Shown: piece by piece, positions 1 through 11,282 of the stretch | How the letters are laid out: every line of letters begins with the position of its first letter | Numbering within the stretch: position 1 is the first letter of the stretch | Source of the DNA: Mesostigma viride | Lineage: Eukaryota; Streptophyta; Mesostigmatophyceae; Mesostigmatales; Mesostigmataceae | DNA: 64,000 nucleotides | NCBI GenBank assembly: GCA_009746045.1 | Contig: RPFO01000167.1 | Coordinates: 1,115,574-1,179,573 of the forward strand | Reading direction: 5' to 3' | Notes under the pieces: generated by a model | Seen by the model: only the letters and a program-made list of their open reading frames with translations | Told to the model about the DNA's origin: nothing | The model's database searches: none | Made by a program: the position numbers and the translations under genes

Positions 1-389
1 TGGGAGGGGGCGGGGGAGGCAGCCGGCCGACGTGGTCAGGAATCGGTTTCTTGCACCACCATTGACGCTAGTGGACGCGGCCGGACCGAGTCGCGCGTCT
101 CTTCCGGTTTGAGACCGGTCTGCGACTTCGTGTGTTCCGTCAACATCGCCCTCTCCCCTCCCATACCTGTTTTATTTGTGCGCAGTCTTTTTTCAACGTT
201 TCAATTCGCCCATACACGCAATCGACGTGTCGACGCGTGGGCGATTCAGGCGCAAGGCGGTTTTAAGATGCGAAACGCTTGCCGCCCATTTGCCGGAACT
301 GATGGCGAGGACGTTTGAAGGACCGCGCGTAGGATCTCGAGAGCCCTTCTGCAGCGGTGTGTCACGCTGTTCTTCTGCAGCCCGAGCAG

Positions 390-625
390 GACCAGCTTGA
401 CCGTGTTCCAGCCTGCTGAAGTTGAGCTCGCCGGTGGGCTTCCAGTTCTCCGGCTCCAACGCGAACGGATGACGGTACACGTGCTTGTTGGAGGGGAGAC
501 GGGGTGGGAATTGCAGCGGGAGGACGTAACTTGAAGTAGATCGGATCGCTAGACCTTCGCCGAACATCTGCTGCGAGTTGTAGCGGTCAGGTTGCAGCGC
601 TCGAACAGGTGGCCGTCGCCGAACT
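390..625 (-). other. fossil fragment of an NCLDV-type major capsid protein gene
   Basis: The minus strand encodes a short stretch containing FALEPENWKPTGELNFSRL. This resembles the conserved segment of double-jelly-roll major capsid proteins of nucleocytoplasmic large DNA viruses (consensus like FAL.PE..QPTG..N.SR). The copy is only a fragment of the usual 400-500 residue protein, is broken in several places, and is bounded on its upstream side by a long CT/GA microsatellite. No other viral gene was recognised beside it. It is read as an old endogenous giant-virus or virus-like element remnant. The age cannot be set from one copy. The family call rests on one motif only. Confidence 0.55.
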
Positions 626-636
626 TGCTGTTCTGT

Positions 637-1442
637 CTCCCTCTCTCTCTCCCCTCTCTCTCTCTCCCCTCTCCCTCTCCCTCTCCCTCTCCCTCTCCCT
701 CTCCGGCCCTCTCCTCTCCCTCTCCCTCTCCCTCTCCTCTCCCTTTCCCTCTCCCTCTCCCTCTCCCTCGTCCTCTTCTCTCTCTTCTCTTCATCTCCTC
801 TCCCTCCTCCCTCTCTTCCCTCTCCCTCTCCCTCTCCCTCTCCCTCTCCCTCTCCCTCTTCCCTCTCCTCCCTCTCCCTCTCCCTCTCCCTCTCCCTCTC
901 CCTCTCCCTCTCCTCTCCCTCTCCCTCTCCCCTCTCCCTCTCCTCTCCCTCTCCCTCTCCCTCTCCCTCTCCTCTCCCTCCTCTCCCTCTCCCTCTCCCT
1001 CTCCCTCTCCCTCTCCTCTCCCTCTCCCTCTCCCTCTCCCTCTCCCTCTCCCTCTCCCTCTCCCTCTCCCTCTCCCTCTCCCTCTCCTCTCTTTCCCTCT
1101 CCCTCTCCCTCTCCCTCTCCTCTCCCTCTCCCTCTCCCTCTCCCTCTCCCTCTCCCTCTCCTCTCCCTCTCCCTCTCCCTCTCTCTCCCTCTCCCTCTCT
1201 CTCTCCCCCTCTCTCTCTCTCCCCTCTCCCTCTCCCTCTCCCTCTCCCTCTCCCTCTCCGGCCCTCTCCCTCTCCCTCTCCCTCTCCCTCTCCCTCTCCC
1301 TCTCCCTCTCCCTCTCCCTCTCCCTCTCCCTCTCCCTCTCCCTCTCCCTCTCCCTCTCCCTCTCCCTCTCCCTCTCCCTCTCCCTCTCCCTCTCCCTCTC
1401 CCTCTCCCTCTCCCTCTCCCTCTCCCTCTCCCTCTCTCTCTC
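637..1442. repeat. (CTCTCC)n microsatellite, about 0.8 kb
   Basis: The plus strand is almost pure C and T, built from CTCTCC and CTCTCCC units with CTCTCT interruptions and two CCGG-containing breaks near 704 and 1259. Long open frames on both strands here (PS/LS and RE/GE repeats) come only from the low-complexity sequence. The array abuts the capsid-gene fragment on one side. Confidence 0.95.
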
Positions 1443-2716
1443 ATGAGCTGGCTGACGTAAGCCGCATGTTCCATGGCATCCGGTGAGCTCTGCGGCAGGT
1501 TTTAGTGGTTGGGTGTTTGTTTGTTCTATTTTGGTTGGCTGGCTGGGTGGTTGGTTGGTTGGGTGCACATTGCTGATTGTACTTGCCAGGGCGCAGAATC
1601 AACAAGGGTTGGTGTTACCTAGTCAAGGGTGGCTCCATGCGAGACTTGAGAAACGCCAGGCATCGATGGCTGTGATGGGCATTGATGTGATAAAACTACG
1701 ACTGGTCGTCTCATTGATACTATAATAGGAGCAGAGCACGAGGACCGATCGATACTGCTTATTCCCGAGACCTTCCTTTCTATATACTACTATGCATAAG
1801 AGCACTCCCTATTATAATAGGCTAGAAGCTGGCAGGGGGAATGTCTGCATGCTCACCGCCGCGTTTGAGATGAAGTTGCAAGTGACACAGTCGGTAGAAC
1901 ACCCGGTGACCGCCAGCGCTCCGTTGGCCTGCATGAGCCATCCGGCCACAAGCAACAAAGAGCCGAAGAGACGAAGAATCGCCGCCGGGAAGAGACACCG
2001 GGATGGATTTTGATCAAGGCAGCTGGCTACGAGGAATCAAGTCAGTCACGTCATGCTTTGGATTCCTAGCCTATGGGTGCCTCGATCAGATCAAACACAT
2101 ATATTGGTCAAACTTGTGGATCCTCGGTCACGCGTTCAACTGTCGGGTCTGGCTTAGGCCAAGGTACCCGGGTTCATGGCATTTCGTATGGGCACCGACT
2201 TTAAGGTTTCCCTCAATCAAACAAGCACTAGGTGACGCCACACGATGAGCATGTCAATCAAATTTCCGTACATTGTACACCGCATATGCTCCTTTGCACG
2301 ACGCATGCTGTCCATATTAGCACATAAAAATATTTTTAACCATCTCTCGCCTGGGGGCGGGAGGTGTCCATTACCACTAGAACCAGCAAGACATAGATGC
2401 TTTTATAAGGTGGCCAGGAATGGGCGTATGTAAGGCGCCCTCACGGAGGCCCTCCGCTTCTCTATCCGCAGCAGGCGTTCCACGTCCCAACCAATGCGCC
2501 TTTCAGCCCGAGACCAAAGGGGCACCTAAATGACAAATAGGCAACGGCCCAAATCCCTTCATGGCAGTCATGCCTGTAATCGGTGTAGCCTCTCTCCAAC
2601 CATACCACCTCCACTTACCGACCCGCCATAAACTACAGGGATTAAGATAGACAGGTGCCCACTTGGCGAGACAGGCCACGCGCTGCAATCAGCGAAAGTA
2701 CCGCTGGATAACGCAC
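1443..2716. other. unassigned region
   Basis: No gene, RNA or transposon end was recognised. Short open frames are unremarkable. The stretch may include further exons of the minus-strand beta-helix gene, because an acceptor-like TTGCAG followed by a short open segment and a GTAAGT lies near 2610-2690 (minus strand), but frame continuity could not be shown. Confidence 0.4.
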
Positions 2717-5330
2717 CGAGTAGACCTGGTCGAAGACCACATTGGTAAGGTGGAGAACGCTGCCCGCTCCAGAACATGCCACGGCGCCACCTGTGGCCGA
2801 TACCTGCAAAAACATTTAGAACCAAAAACTTCGAAATAGCGTGGTGAGAGGTTCTACTGTGTGCTGGCAGGAGGAAACTATGTAACACACACGGTGCGGA
2901 CAAGCGACAGTAGAAAGTGGAATTGATTAAGACCAACCTCCTCCTGTATGAAACCATTACAGTCAAAGATCTACTGTCACACTGAGAGGTGTGTGTGTGC
3001 AGGGGGGGGGGGGGGTACCTAAAGAAATTTGACCAGTCAAAAAAGCCCCTCGCCGGCGCTATATGGTACGTCCCCATATGCAGTCATGTACTTATTATGG
3101 TATTTATTTTTTGTTATTGCTTGTAACTCTTTATGTTTTGTTCTTCTTATAACAGGATTGCATCATCATACATCATACATCATACATCATACATCATACA
3201 TCATACATCATACATCATACACCATACATCATACATCATACATCATACATCATACATCATACATCATACATCATACATCATACATCATACATCATACATC
3301 ATACATCATACATCATACATCATACATCATACATCATACATCATACATCATACATCATACATCATACATCATACATCATACATCATACATCATACATCAC
3401 ACATCATACATCATACATCATACATCATACATCATACATCATACATCATACATCATACATCATACATCATACATCATACATCATACATCATACATCATAC
3501 ATCATACATCATACATCATACATCATACATCACACATCATACATCATACATCATACATCATACATCATACATCATACATCATACATCATACATCATACAT
3601 CATACATCATACATCATACATCATACATCATACATCATACATCATACATCATACATCATACATCATACATCATACATCATACATCATACATCATACATCA
3701 TACATCATACATCATACATCATACATCATACATCATACATCATACATCATACATCATACATCATACATCATACATCATACATCATACATCATACATCATA
3801 CATCATACATCATACATCATACATCATACATCATACATCATACATCATACATCATACATCATACATCATACATCATACATCATACATCATACATCATACA
3901 TCATACATCATACATCATACATCATACATCATACATCATACATCATACATCATACATCATACATCATACATCATACATCATACATCATACATCATACATA
4001 CCTTCAATGACTCACTGGTGACAGCTAGTCCTGCACGCCAAGGAACATTCTGACAGACAGTCCAAAGCCTATATTATAGTTTACTTCCCCCTCCTTCCCT
4101 CCCCGCCCACAAAACAGATTAGTAGGCAAATTCACACGGTCACCATGCAGTGTGTGGGCTCCCCTCGAACCTACCCACCCACCCTCAGTGGCAGCACACA
4201 CGCAAGCGCACGCATGCGTACACACGTACGTGCGCACGCGCACGCTCACACACCACCTGGCCGCCCCGCCCCGCCCCGCCCCGCCCCGCCCCGCCCCGCC
4301 CCGCCCCGCCCGCCCCGCCCCGCCCCGCCCCGCCCCGCCCCGCCCCGCCCCGCCCCGCCCCGCCCCGCCCCGCCCCGCCCCGCCCCGCCCCGCCCCGCCC
4401 CGCCCCGCCCCGCCCCGCCCCGCCCCGCCCCGCCCCGCCCCGCCCCGCCCCGCCCCGCCCCGCCCCGCCCCGCCCCGCCCCGCCCCGCCCCGCCCCGCGC
4501 CGCCCCGCTCCAGATACTAACACAATTGCGTAGAGTTATTTGTCGATTTCGGCAAGCTATGGCGGCCGCGCTGGTACATACTACGGCTCTGGTACATGGA
4601 CCCAACACACATCGTCCCCTAAGGAGCGTGACACATCATTTTATAATCTCCATTTGCACTTTATAAGCATGCAGCAAGGCCACCAATCCATGAAGCAGGT
4701 AGCAAAGGCAGACCCACGGAACAGGCAACCAACCAATGACATGCTGAGAGACGGCCAGCAGCACGTATCTATATGTGGGCCGTCCAAGACTATCTGGTCC
4801 ATTGGTTTATTCACTTTATTGGGTTGTGTAATTCTTGGATGGCGCTAGGCGGCGAAGTGAAGCCATCACTGTCGTGGCCTGCATGTTTCAATGCCTTACG
4901 TAGTTGAAATGCGCTACAGCGAGGCACTCCATTTCAGCCGTGGTGCTTCCGTTGCTGCTCACCTGAGGGGCCGTGAACGTCAGTCCCTGGATGCTGACAG
5001 CTATTCCAGGCGTCGGTATGTTGAATACCCTGTCAGGTCCCCTGCCATCTGTATGAAGCACGCAGCGCGAGCTCCCACAACTACCGACGATGTTGATGCT
5101 GCGTGTGATGTTTATTTCTTTGCCGTGCAGCTCGAAATCCGACGTCACGATGATGTCAGTCACATTGCTGTCAGCCAAGGCGGTGACGAGGGCACTCTGG
5201 CTGGCAACCGACTTGGTGACGGCATGTGCCAACTGGAGCAACCCTGCTGGCCCCCGCGCGATGGCACCCGGCGACGTGGTGGATGAGTGCAAGCAGGCAG
5301 TGCATTTTCCGATTCGCCACGTCGTGTTGG
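2717..5330 (-). CDS. beta-helix surface-type protein, partial (two exons seen)
   Basis: Two minus-strand segments look like exons of one gene. The upstream one (about 5330 down to 4900) encodes a run with alternating small and hydrophobic residues (SNVTDIIVTSDFELHG, INITRSINIVGSC, VFNIPT, SIQGLTFT). This is typical of right-handed parallel beta-helix or polymorphic-outer-membrane-type repeats common in algal surface proteins. It ends at a GTAAGG donor in phase 0. The next one (2803 to about 2717) follows TTTTTGCAG, is in phase 0, and reads VSATGGAVACSGAGSVLHL, another beta-helix coil with the GGA(V/I) motif. The intron between holds a 7-bp satellite and a CCCCG array. The 5' end and the rest of the gene were not found. 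Ligand and function are unknown. Confidence 0.45.
3162..3998. repeat. (CATACAT)n satellite, 7-bp unit, about 119 copies
   Basis: Near-perfect head-to-tail 7-bp units run for about 836 bp with only a few single-base variants (for example CACACAT near 3399 and 3533). Because 7 is not a multiple of 3 and no frame gives a stop, all three plus frames translate as HHTSYII repeats. It lies in the putative intron of the beta-helix gene. Confidence 0.97.
4261..4505. repeat. (CCCCG)n microsatellite, 5-bp unit, about 49 copies
   Basis: Pentamer CCGCC/CCCCG repeats with one unit shortened near 4310. Both strands stay open (PAPPRP and GAGRGG), which is a low-complexity artefact. The minus strand is G-rich and could form G-quadruplexes. 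Same putative intron as the CATACAT array. Confidence 0.96.
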
Positions 5331-5343
5331 CAACAATATATTA

Positions 5344-5604
5344 TTAGACTTCTCCGAGCAAATTGCCACCATGCACGCAGCTTAAAAGACGCATCCAAAA
5401 AGAGGATATGATAGTATGATGAGGGACGGCCGCGCGGATCGATCGATCGCAGCTAGGCAATTCTGCCTGCACGTTAACAGTGGCTGCAGTCGCATTTAAC
5501 ATGTATAATAGTGTGCAGATGATCATGAGTACGCATGAGACTACGAGGAAATATTCTGCACAAGACAACTCTGAATTTCCCTGTGGAACCTTGTATATAT
5601 ACAT
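5344..5604 (-). CDS. small ORF with one membrane segment, possible N-terminal exon
   Basis: An ATG on the minus strand at 5604 opens 86 codons with a hydrophobic stretch (about residues 17-37, YFLVVSCVLMIICTLLYML) that could be a signal anchor. It lies just upstream of the beta-helix exon at 4900-5330 and could supply its N-terminus. No convincing donor/acceptor pair joins the two in frame, so it may also be a chance ORF. Confidence 0.2.
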   Translation of the reverse strand: MYIYKVPQGNSELSCAEYFLVVSCVLMIICTLLYMLNATAATVNVQAELPSCDRSIRAAVPHHTIISSFWMRLLSCVHGGNLLGEV

Positions 5605-7182
5605 ATGAATACGTCGCAGTTATGATGCAGCGGCGCAGCTACCTATGTATATCCTACGTACACTCCTAGCTCGCTCTCAGCTTATTTTCCTCACCTGTAC
5701 TGCAAAGTACAATAAGAAAGAGGATCGGAAACGGCAGCCGGGCACCTAGCCAGCATCGCATTGCTAGGCGAACGCGTGCAAGGAGTAATTTTGGTTATCC
5801 ATCCAACATTAATGTCACCGAAGTTGCCTATTGATCTGCCTGCAGGCATAGAAGCGGCTACCGCAACATAGAACGTTTCAGTTTAACAACTATTCGATCC
5901 AGTACTGATCATAGCAGGGAATACGCCGGGCGCGCGTCTCATATGCATGCATGCCGACTAACCCTGCTCGACTTCTCGTTTTCCTTCCAATTAAAAGCTG
6001 CGCCTATCATGGCCATACATGTTAGCTGCGAATGCATCGTGATGTGCTGAGCACGGTGAGATTTTTGCGGCCATTGCGACCACGATCGATCGGTCGGTAT
6101 ATATGACGTGAGTGCGCATGCAGTCACAGTTTTAGTCAGGGAATAATTGCTGCTAGTTACTGAATTCTCGGAGCACCTCTGACACTAACGCGGCATCCTG
6201 TCGTAATTCCAAGTCAGACTCCTGAGTTGTGTCCGATGTGATGCCACGCCAAGTGGGACAGCTTTTTCATTCTGAACAGTCAGTAAAAGATTCCTACCTT
6301 AAAACCGAGTAGAAGCCACTGAAAAAGCACTTGGACTCGAACAACAACAGTCATTTATCGCACGCGGACGTCCAACCAAATAACACTGCTAACGGTCGCA
6401 GTGATGATAAGTTAATATTCTGACCGGCGCGGGATCCGACTGACTGATCATGAGTGATTCGTGACTGACTATTCTGGCGTTTGTGCGATTCGTAATTCGT
6501 TCAGTTTCGCAGGCCACGGCACGGTATCCAGTCATGGGGCCGCAGCAAAGATTCCAAGCTGGAAATGCGTCCATGGACACAGGCCGCTTGCAGCTTGTCC
6601 AAGCCCACGTGTAAGCTGGGCCTGAACTGCATTTAAAATCTAATTGTCCGGTGTCCCCCGACCCCCACTGCGGTAGGGAGTTAGGGACACTGGAACACTG
6701 CTACTCTACAGTAGACTCTACTTATGCTGGTGCTGGTGGACATCTTTCTTCTCGCCATGTTTCCCAGTAATGTATTGAGTGGCCATTAAGGTCTTACATG
6801 ATATACACACCATTGGGCGTTGATCGTTTCCATTATTATTTCATATCGTTTCTATATACACCGTCTGTTATGTCACTGCCTCACTGGTTGCGTCACTGCC
6901 TCACTGGTAAAAGGGGGAAAACGTGTTTTTAACACCAGTTCCAATACAAGTATCGGAGATTTCCAGCACTCGCGCGTTAGAATTGCAAATCGTCAAACGA
7001 GTTGATTACCTGAATATGAGTGCTGAAACGGAGAACCAGGCAAATTCACAAGTCGTACTAAAAGTACTCTAAAATACAGCAATTCTAGTGGCAAGGCCCA
7101 CCAACCGGTAGTCAGGAGCGCCTAATTCTTGCACAACTGAAACTGCCGGTTATCAGCACGCGGCGGTGTGCGTGGCCTGACC
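5605..7182. other. intergenic region upstream of the TDP2-like gene
   Basis: No gene was recognised. The end nearest 7183 should hold the promoter and 5' UTR of the TDP2-like gene, but no TATA-like or other element could be called with confidence. A TTTTTAACACC motif at about 6926 resembles a repeat also seen near 53.4 and 63.7 kb. Confidence 0.5.
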
Positions 7183-10100
7183 ATGGCGGGATGGAGCTGT
7201 TCCGTGTGCACGTACTGCAACCCTTGTGTGGACTCCTTGGTATGTGATATCTGCCAATCTTTGCGGAATGCGCTGCCGGGCACAGGTGAAGCCGGGTGGG
7301 AATGCACGGCTTGCACCTATCTGAACAACGAAGAGTCCTGCGCTTGCGACATGTGCCAGACTCCCAGAGCAGCTTTTGGGTCGCCCCGTCCTACAGCAAA
7401 ACTAGAAGTGGATATTCCAGAGGGTGTCAAGCTAGCGACGTCAAGGAAGCGGCCACACTCGCCGGAAGTCCGACCCAACGAGTGCCTCCGCGAGCTTGCG
7501 CAGGCAAGAATTGCCAGGTACGCTGGGAATGTCAAAGATTAGCTGTTGAATTACATCCACTATTTCTATTTTACCGATTGTTTCTATCATGGCCTGCCGC
7601 GCTCGTGGTATGCATTCTTGTGTGCTGCCCTTGTGTTCATGGTGCCTGTGCGTGTGTGCCGCGCTTGTGTTCAGGGAAGGAGCCAGCGCCCGCGCTGCAG
7701 GCGGCAGTGGCGACCGTACGGGCATGCCAGCGGTCAAGGGATCACTCGCCGCGGCCGCCTCGCTGGCGTGCCAGGGTCGGCCTTCCTCATGGGTCGACGG
7801 CACCATAAAACTGCTCAGGTAACGCTGCAATGGCACCATAAAACTGCTCACGTGAGGAGGTGATGTCACCTGAGACTGCAGTGGTAAGTGGAAAGGAGGC
7901 GGCAGCACTTTAGGGCAGGGCCTTCCATGTTCAAGTCTCTGCATGACCGTAGGTGGCACGACGAGCGTGCGGGACCAAGAGTTGGTGGGTGATGAGATCC
8001 ACGGGAGGGGTTGGGAACGGGTAAACATGACTCCTTGGCGGCCTCCGCCGACGTGGACCATGCTGCACGCATTACATCGGATTCCCTTTCCTAGCGTGAC
8101 AGATGACAGAGAGAGCGCATTGTGTGACTGAGGGAGCGCGCATTGTCTGAGAACATCCATTCATCCATTGCGAGTGCGGCCCCTTGTGCATGTGGCAATG
8201 CCGTATAGCCCATTTCTTCGCCCCTCTCCCCCGTCGCCCCTCGCCCCCTTCTCCCTTCCCCCCATTCCCCCCTTCTGTTTCCCATATCTGACCCCCCCTC
8301 CCTACAACCCACCCCCAATCTCTTTCCCCCCCTCCCCATATATCTCCCCCGTCCTTTGTTTCCCCCTCCTCTGCTCCCTCCAAATTGGTTCCCCCGCCCC
8401 CCATCATCAGCTGGGGTGTCTGGACCTCTGCACTGTCCAAATCACAATTGTTATATCCGTGGTTGGCTGACGGGTTTCCATGCTGTCGCCCTCCTGCGTC
8501 CTCCCCCTTTCCACTTCCTCCCCCCCACGACGCCTCCACCCCAACCACCAGCTGGAACGTGTGGTTTTCGGAGCTGTACCAGGCGGAGCGTATGGCCGCC
8601 ATCGGGCAGGTGATCGCAGAACGAGAGCCGCACGTGGTCTGCCTGCAGGTGGGTGCGCGCGCAGCCAAAACACAGGCTCGCCAAGCCGCACATGGGTGTA
8701 CGACGCGATACGAATCCCTCTTCGAATGACTCTTATCTGCGGACGGTTTTTTCTTGCGTTTGCTTTGTGCAGCATACCCTGATTCGTGGTAGCGTCGGAG
8801 GATGGTCCGCAGGATGCGCGGGGAAGGGTCTCACTGCTATTATAGCAGGCATGCGCACACACAGGCAGGATGCGGGCAGCTGGCAGCTGTTCTTTATCGC
8901 GCGAGGGTTGTGCCGTGCAAGGGCGGCGTGATACTACGTGCAAGCAGCGTCAGTGTTAGGGAGCGCAGGATGGGATTGGGGGCACACGCGCGCTGGGGCA
9001 GAGAGGCAGAGAGAGTCTGCTCATTCTCGCGTAACACTATGCAGGATATGGCAGCATCCAACCTACCCTGCTCATAGGGTCTGTTCATGATGGCTTGGCT
9101 AGCTTATAGGGGCTGTCGGGCTGTGGTAGGGGCGGCAGCAAGCATGGGGTTCGCCTGTGCTGGCAAGCATCTTTAGGCTGTCTAAGGTCGCCCTACGAAT
9201 GAGCTTCTGCGTCCAACGCAGGTACGGATGCGGTGAGTACGTTCCGCTATGGCTTAGCGCCCACCTCTTCTCTTTGCCCTGTATCCTGAGTCGATTTGTG
9301 GAGCACTTCTTATATGTCATAGCTCGGCCCCTCGTCTACCTGGTTGTATTTATCAAAATGAAAGAGAACATGGAAACATCATTTTGATTGTTTGCTGCTT
9401 CTTGCCTTATGCGTGATGTCGTATAGTGCCTGATGCCACTTGCGCTTTTGGATGGATTTGTTGGGAGCGTGACCAGAGCTTTTTGTTGTTAACTGATTTC
9501 TCTGTGCCCAAACCCCAGCATCTCCTTTTGATGCCAGGTGCACCTATTGGTCTCAAGTTTGCATCTCATTTGCTTCACTACTTACTTATAGCTATTATTT
9601 CTGCTTTATGCCTTCTCAAAAAAAATATCCCTCGCAGGAGGTGACCACGCCGATCTACCACACATTTGCGCAGCAGCGCTGGTGGGCCGACTACGTGCCG
9701 TCCCGAGGGCCAGCCGACCCGCGGCTACAGCTCGACTCCTACTACGTTCTACTGCTCGTGCACAAAGCCATGGAGGCAGGGCCTTCCTTGAGGGAATCGA
9801 GTGGGGGAGCCCCTCGGGCAACCAGTGCAGGCAACCGACCATCCTTCCCTTTCTCCTGCCAGCCGTTTGCAAACTCAATCATGGGGCGCGAGCTCGTGTC
9901 GACGACAGTGTGTCCGCCAGGGGCATTAGGGGCGCCCCTGCGGGTGGCCACGACCCACCTGGAGAGCCCCCTGGGGTTTGACCAGCTCATGTCGGAGCCG
10001 CGAAAGGCGCAGGCGGCCGAGTGCATGCGGCGGCTATCGGGCGGCGCGGACGCGTGTGCGAACACGGTGCTTGCAGGGGACATGAACTTCACCGAGAAGA

Positions 10101-10802
10101 ACGATGGGGCATTCCCTCTGCACGCGGGGGGAGATGGATGGGTCGATGCTTGGGCGGAGCTTCGGCCCGGGGAGGTGCGTGGGTGCTTTTGGTGGTCAAG
10201 TTATTCTTATAACATAGTTTTTACTTGTTAATCATAGTTCTTACTTGTTGAGACGTTCTGGGATGGTTGCATGCTTGCAAGTGCCGTGCTATCCATTTCG
10301 AGGTCGGGATGGTGGGTAGCTCTTTCCGACTGTCTGTGTTTGACCGGGACTGGTTCTTGGTCTCAGTGCATATCCAGTTGGGGGGGTACTGCTGGTGCCT
10401 CACTGTCTTTATTGCTGGAGCTGATTTTTCAGTTCTACTGTTGCACCTGCCATGCTAGTCTTAGAGAGCGCGTGCTAGTTCACGGCATGTATGCGAGCCA
10501 TCCAGATCGCATCTACGTGGGCTCATTATCTGGTCTCAAATTTGGTGAAATCTTCGTAATGTGCACAGGTGGGCTACACATATGATGGCATCACCAACCC
10601 TATGCTCGGCAGCCACCTGAGGTCCCGCCTGGACCGGCTCATCTGCCGGCTGGAGGACTACCAGCTGACGAGTGTGGAGACGCTGGGCAGGGAACCGCTC
10701 CCGCGCTTGAAGTGGACCAAGACAGTGCGGGGCAGAGAGAAGGAGATGCAGGTGCTGCCAAGCGACCACTTTGGCCTGCTGCTGGAGATCCAGCAGAAGT
10801 AA
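7183..10802 (+). CDS. TDP2: TDP2-like 5'-tyrosyl-DNA phosphodiesterase with two RanBP2-type zinc fingers
   Basis: Exons 7183-7517, 7675-7818, 8552-8648, 9638-10174 and 10569-10802 join in frame (1,347 bp, 448 codons) with GT-AG introns. Residues 4-24 and 39-58 are two RanBP2 fingers (W.C..CT followed by C..C). An Ala/Ser-rich linker follows, then an endonuclease/exonuclease/phosphatase fold with the TDP2 signatures SWN (160-162), LQE (191-193), ATTHLESP, GDMN (339-342) and PSDH (435-438). Enzymes of this family release topoisomerase-derived tyrosine adducts from DNA 5' ends. The finger-plus-EEP order is that of plant TDP2. One point is open. The stretch 9758-9862 (105 nt, starting GTGCAC and ending TTTCTCCTGCCAG) may be a phase-0 intron with no stop codon. 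If it is spliced, the protein has 413 residues. The ATG was chosen because it directly precedes the first finger. Confidence 0.88.
7795..7850 (+). repeat. tandem duplication of the TDP2 exon 2 donor junction
   Basis: The end of exon 2, GGCACCATAAAACTGCTCA, and its donor region are repeated 33 bp further on (about 7833-7851), where the copy reads GCTCACGTGAGG. The second copy lies inside intron 2 and carries its own GT. Confidence 0.85.
8398..8450 (+). repeat. degraded copy of the TDP2 exon 3 acceptor junction
   Basis: ATCAGCTGGGGTGTCTGG, followed by a CTG-rich stretch, in intron 2 matches the start of the real exon 3 (ACCAGCTGGAACGTGTGG at 8546) about 142 bp downstream. It includes the acceptor AG. 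Confidence 0.5.
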
Positions 10803-11040
10803 TCATCATATTGAATGGAACTTTGCAAACCCAATGAAGTTGAAATAGGAAATGTGCAAGACCTTACTCAACAACAACATCAAGTAATGTGTATTTATCA
10901 CGCGGCTCCCGCGGCCTTCGCGTCTTTCCTCTCGATCAGACAACTACCCTAGTCCTTCCACGGCGTTGGATCGCTATGCGTCCAGGCATAGTTGTCTCAC
11001 TTCATTTACTTTTCATTACACCCAAGCGGCCGAAATCCCC
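10803..11040 (+). other. 3' flank of the TDP2-like gene
   Basis: The 3' UTR should lie here. No clear polyadenylation signal was identified. The stretch ends where a reversed retroelement tail begins. Confidence 0.5.
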
Positions 11041-11282
11041 TTGTGCCCATTAATTAATTAATTAATTAGGAACATAACTCCGTTGGGAGTATATGTAGCA
11101 CATAGCCCTGATTGATGGCTAGAGCGTGGCATCTCAGCAGAGAGCAGCTCTCTGCGTGGGCACAGCATAGCTAAATACAGCTAGGCATCATCTGGTGTGT
11201 AGCACATCATAGGCACACATGTACATGGTTAAATAATGCTAAGGCATCAGCTGGTATTTCAGAGTATCATTCAGATTCCAGT
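11041..11282 (-). mobile_element. 3' end of an ORF1-only LINE-like element, reversed (type 1 tail)
   Basis: Read on the minus strand this is the 3' UTR of the ORF1-only family, matching parts of 12.8-13.26 and 28.2-28.57 kb. It ends in the CTCCCAACGGAG hairpin, then TTATGTTCC, then (TTAA)n. Only about 240 bp remain, and the middle of the UTR is missing. It directly precedes the plus-strand element that starts at about 11283. Confidence 0.8.

Noticed and set aside
592-1474. Long ORFs on both strands over the CT/GA array
   Set aside because: Pure low-complexity translation (PS, LS, RE, GE repeats) with no unique sequence.
3029-4053. ORFs of 306-330 codons with HHTSYII repeats
   Set aside because: They come from the 7-bp satellite, which lacks stops in all frames.
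4145-4666. Proline/alanine-rich ORFs over the CCCCG array
   Set aside because: Microsatellite artefact; both strands are open.
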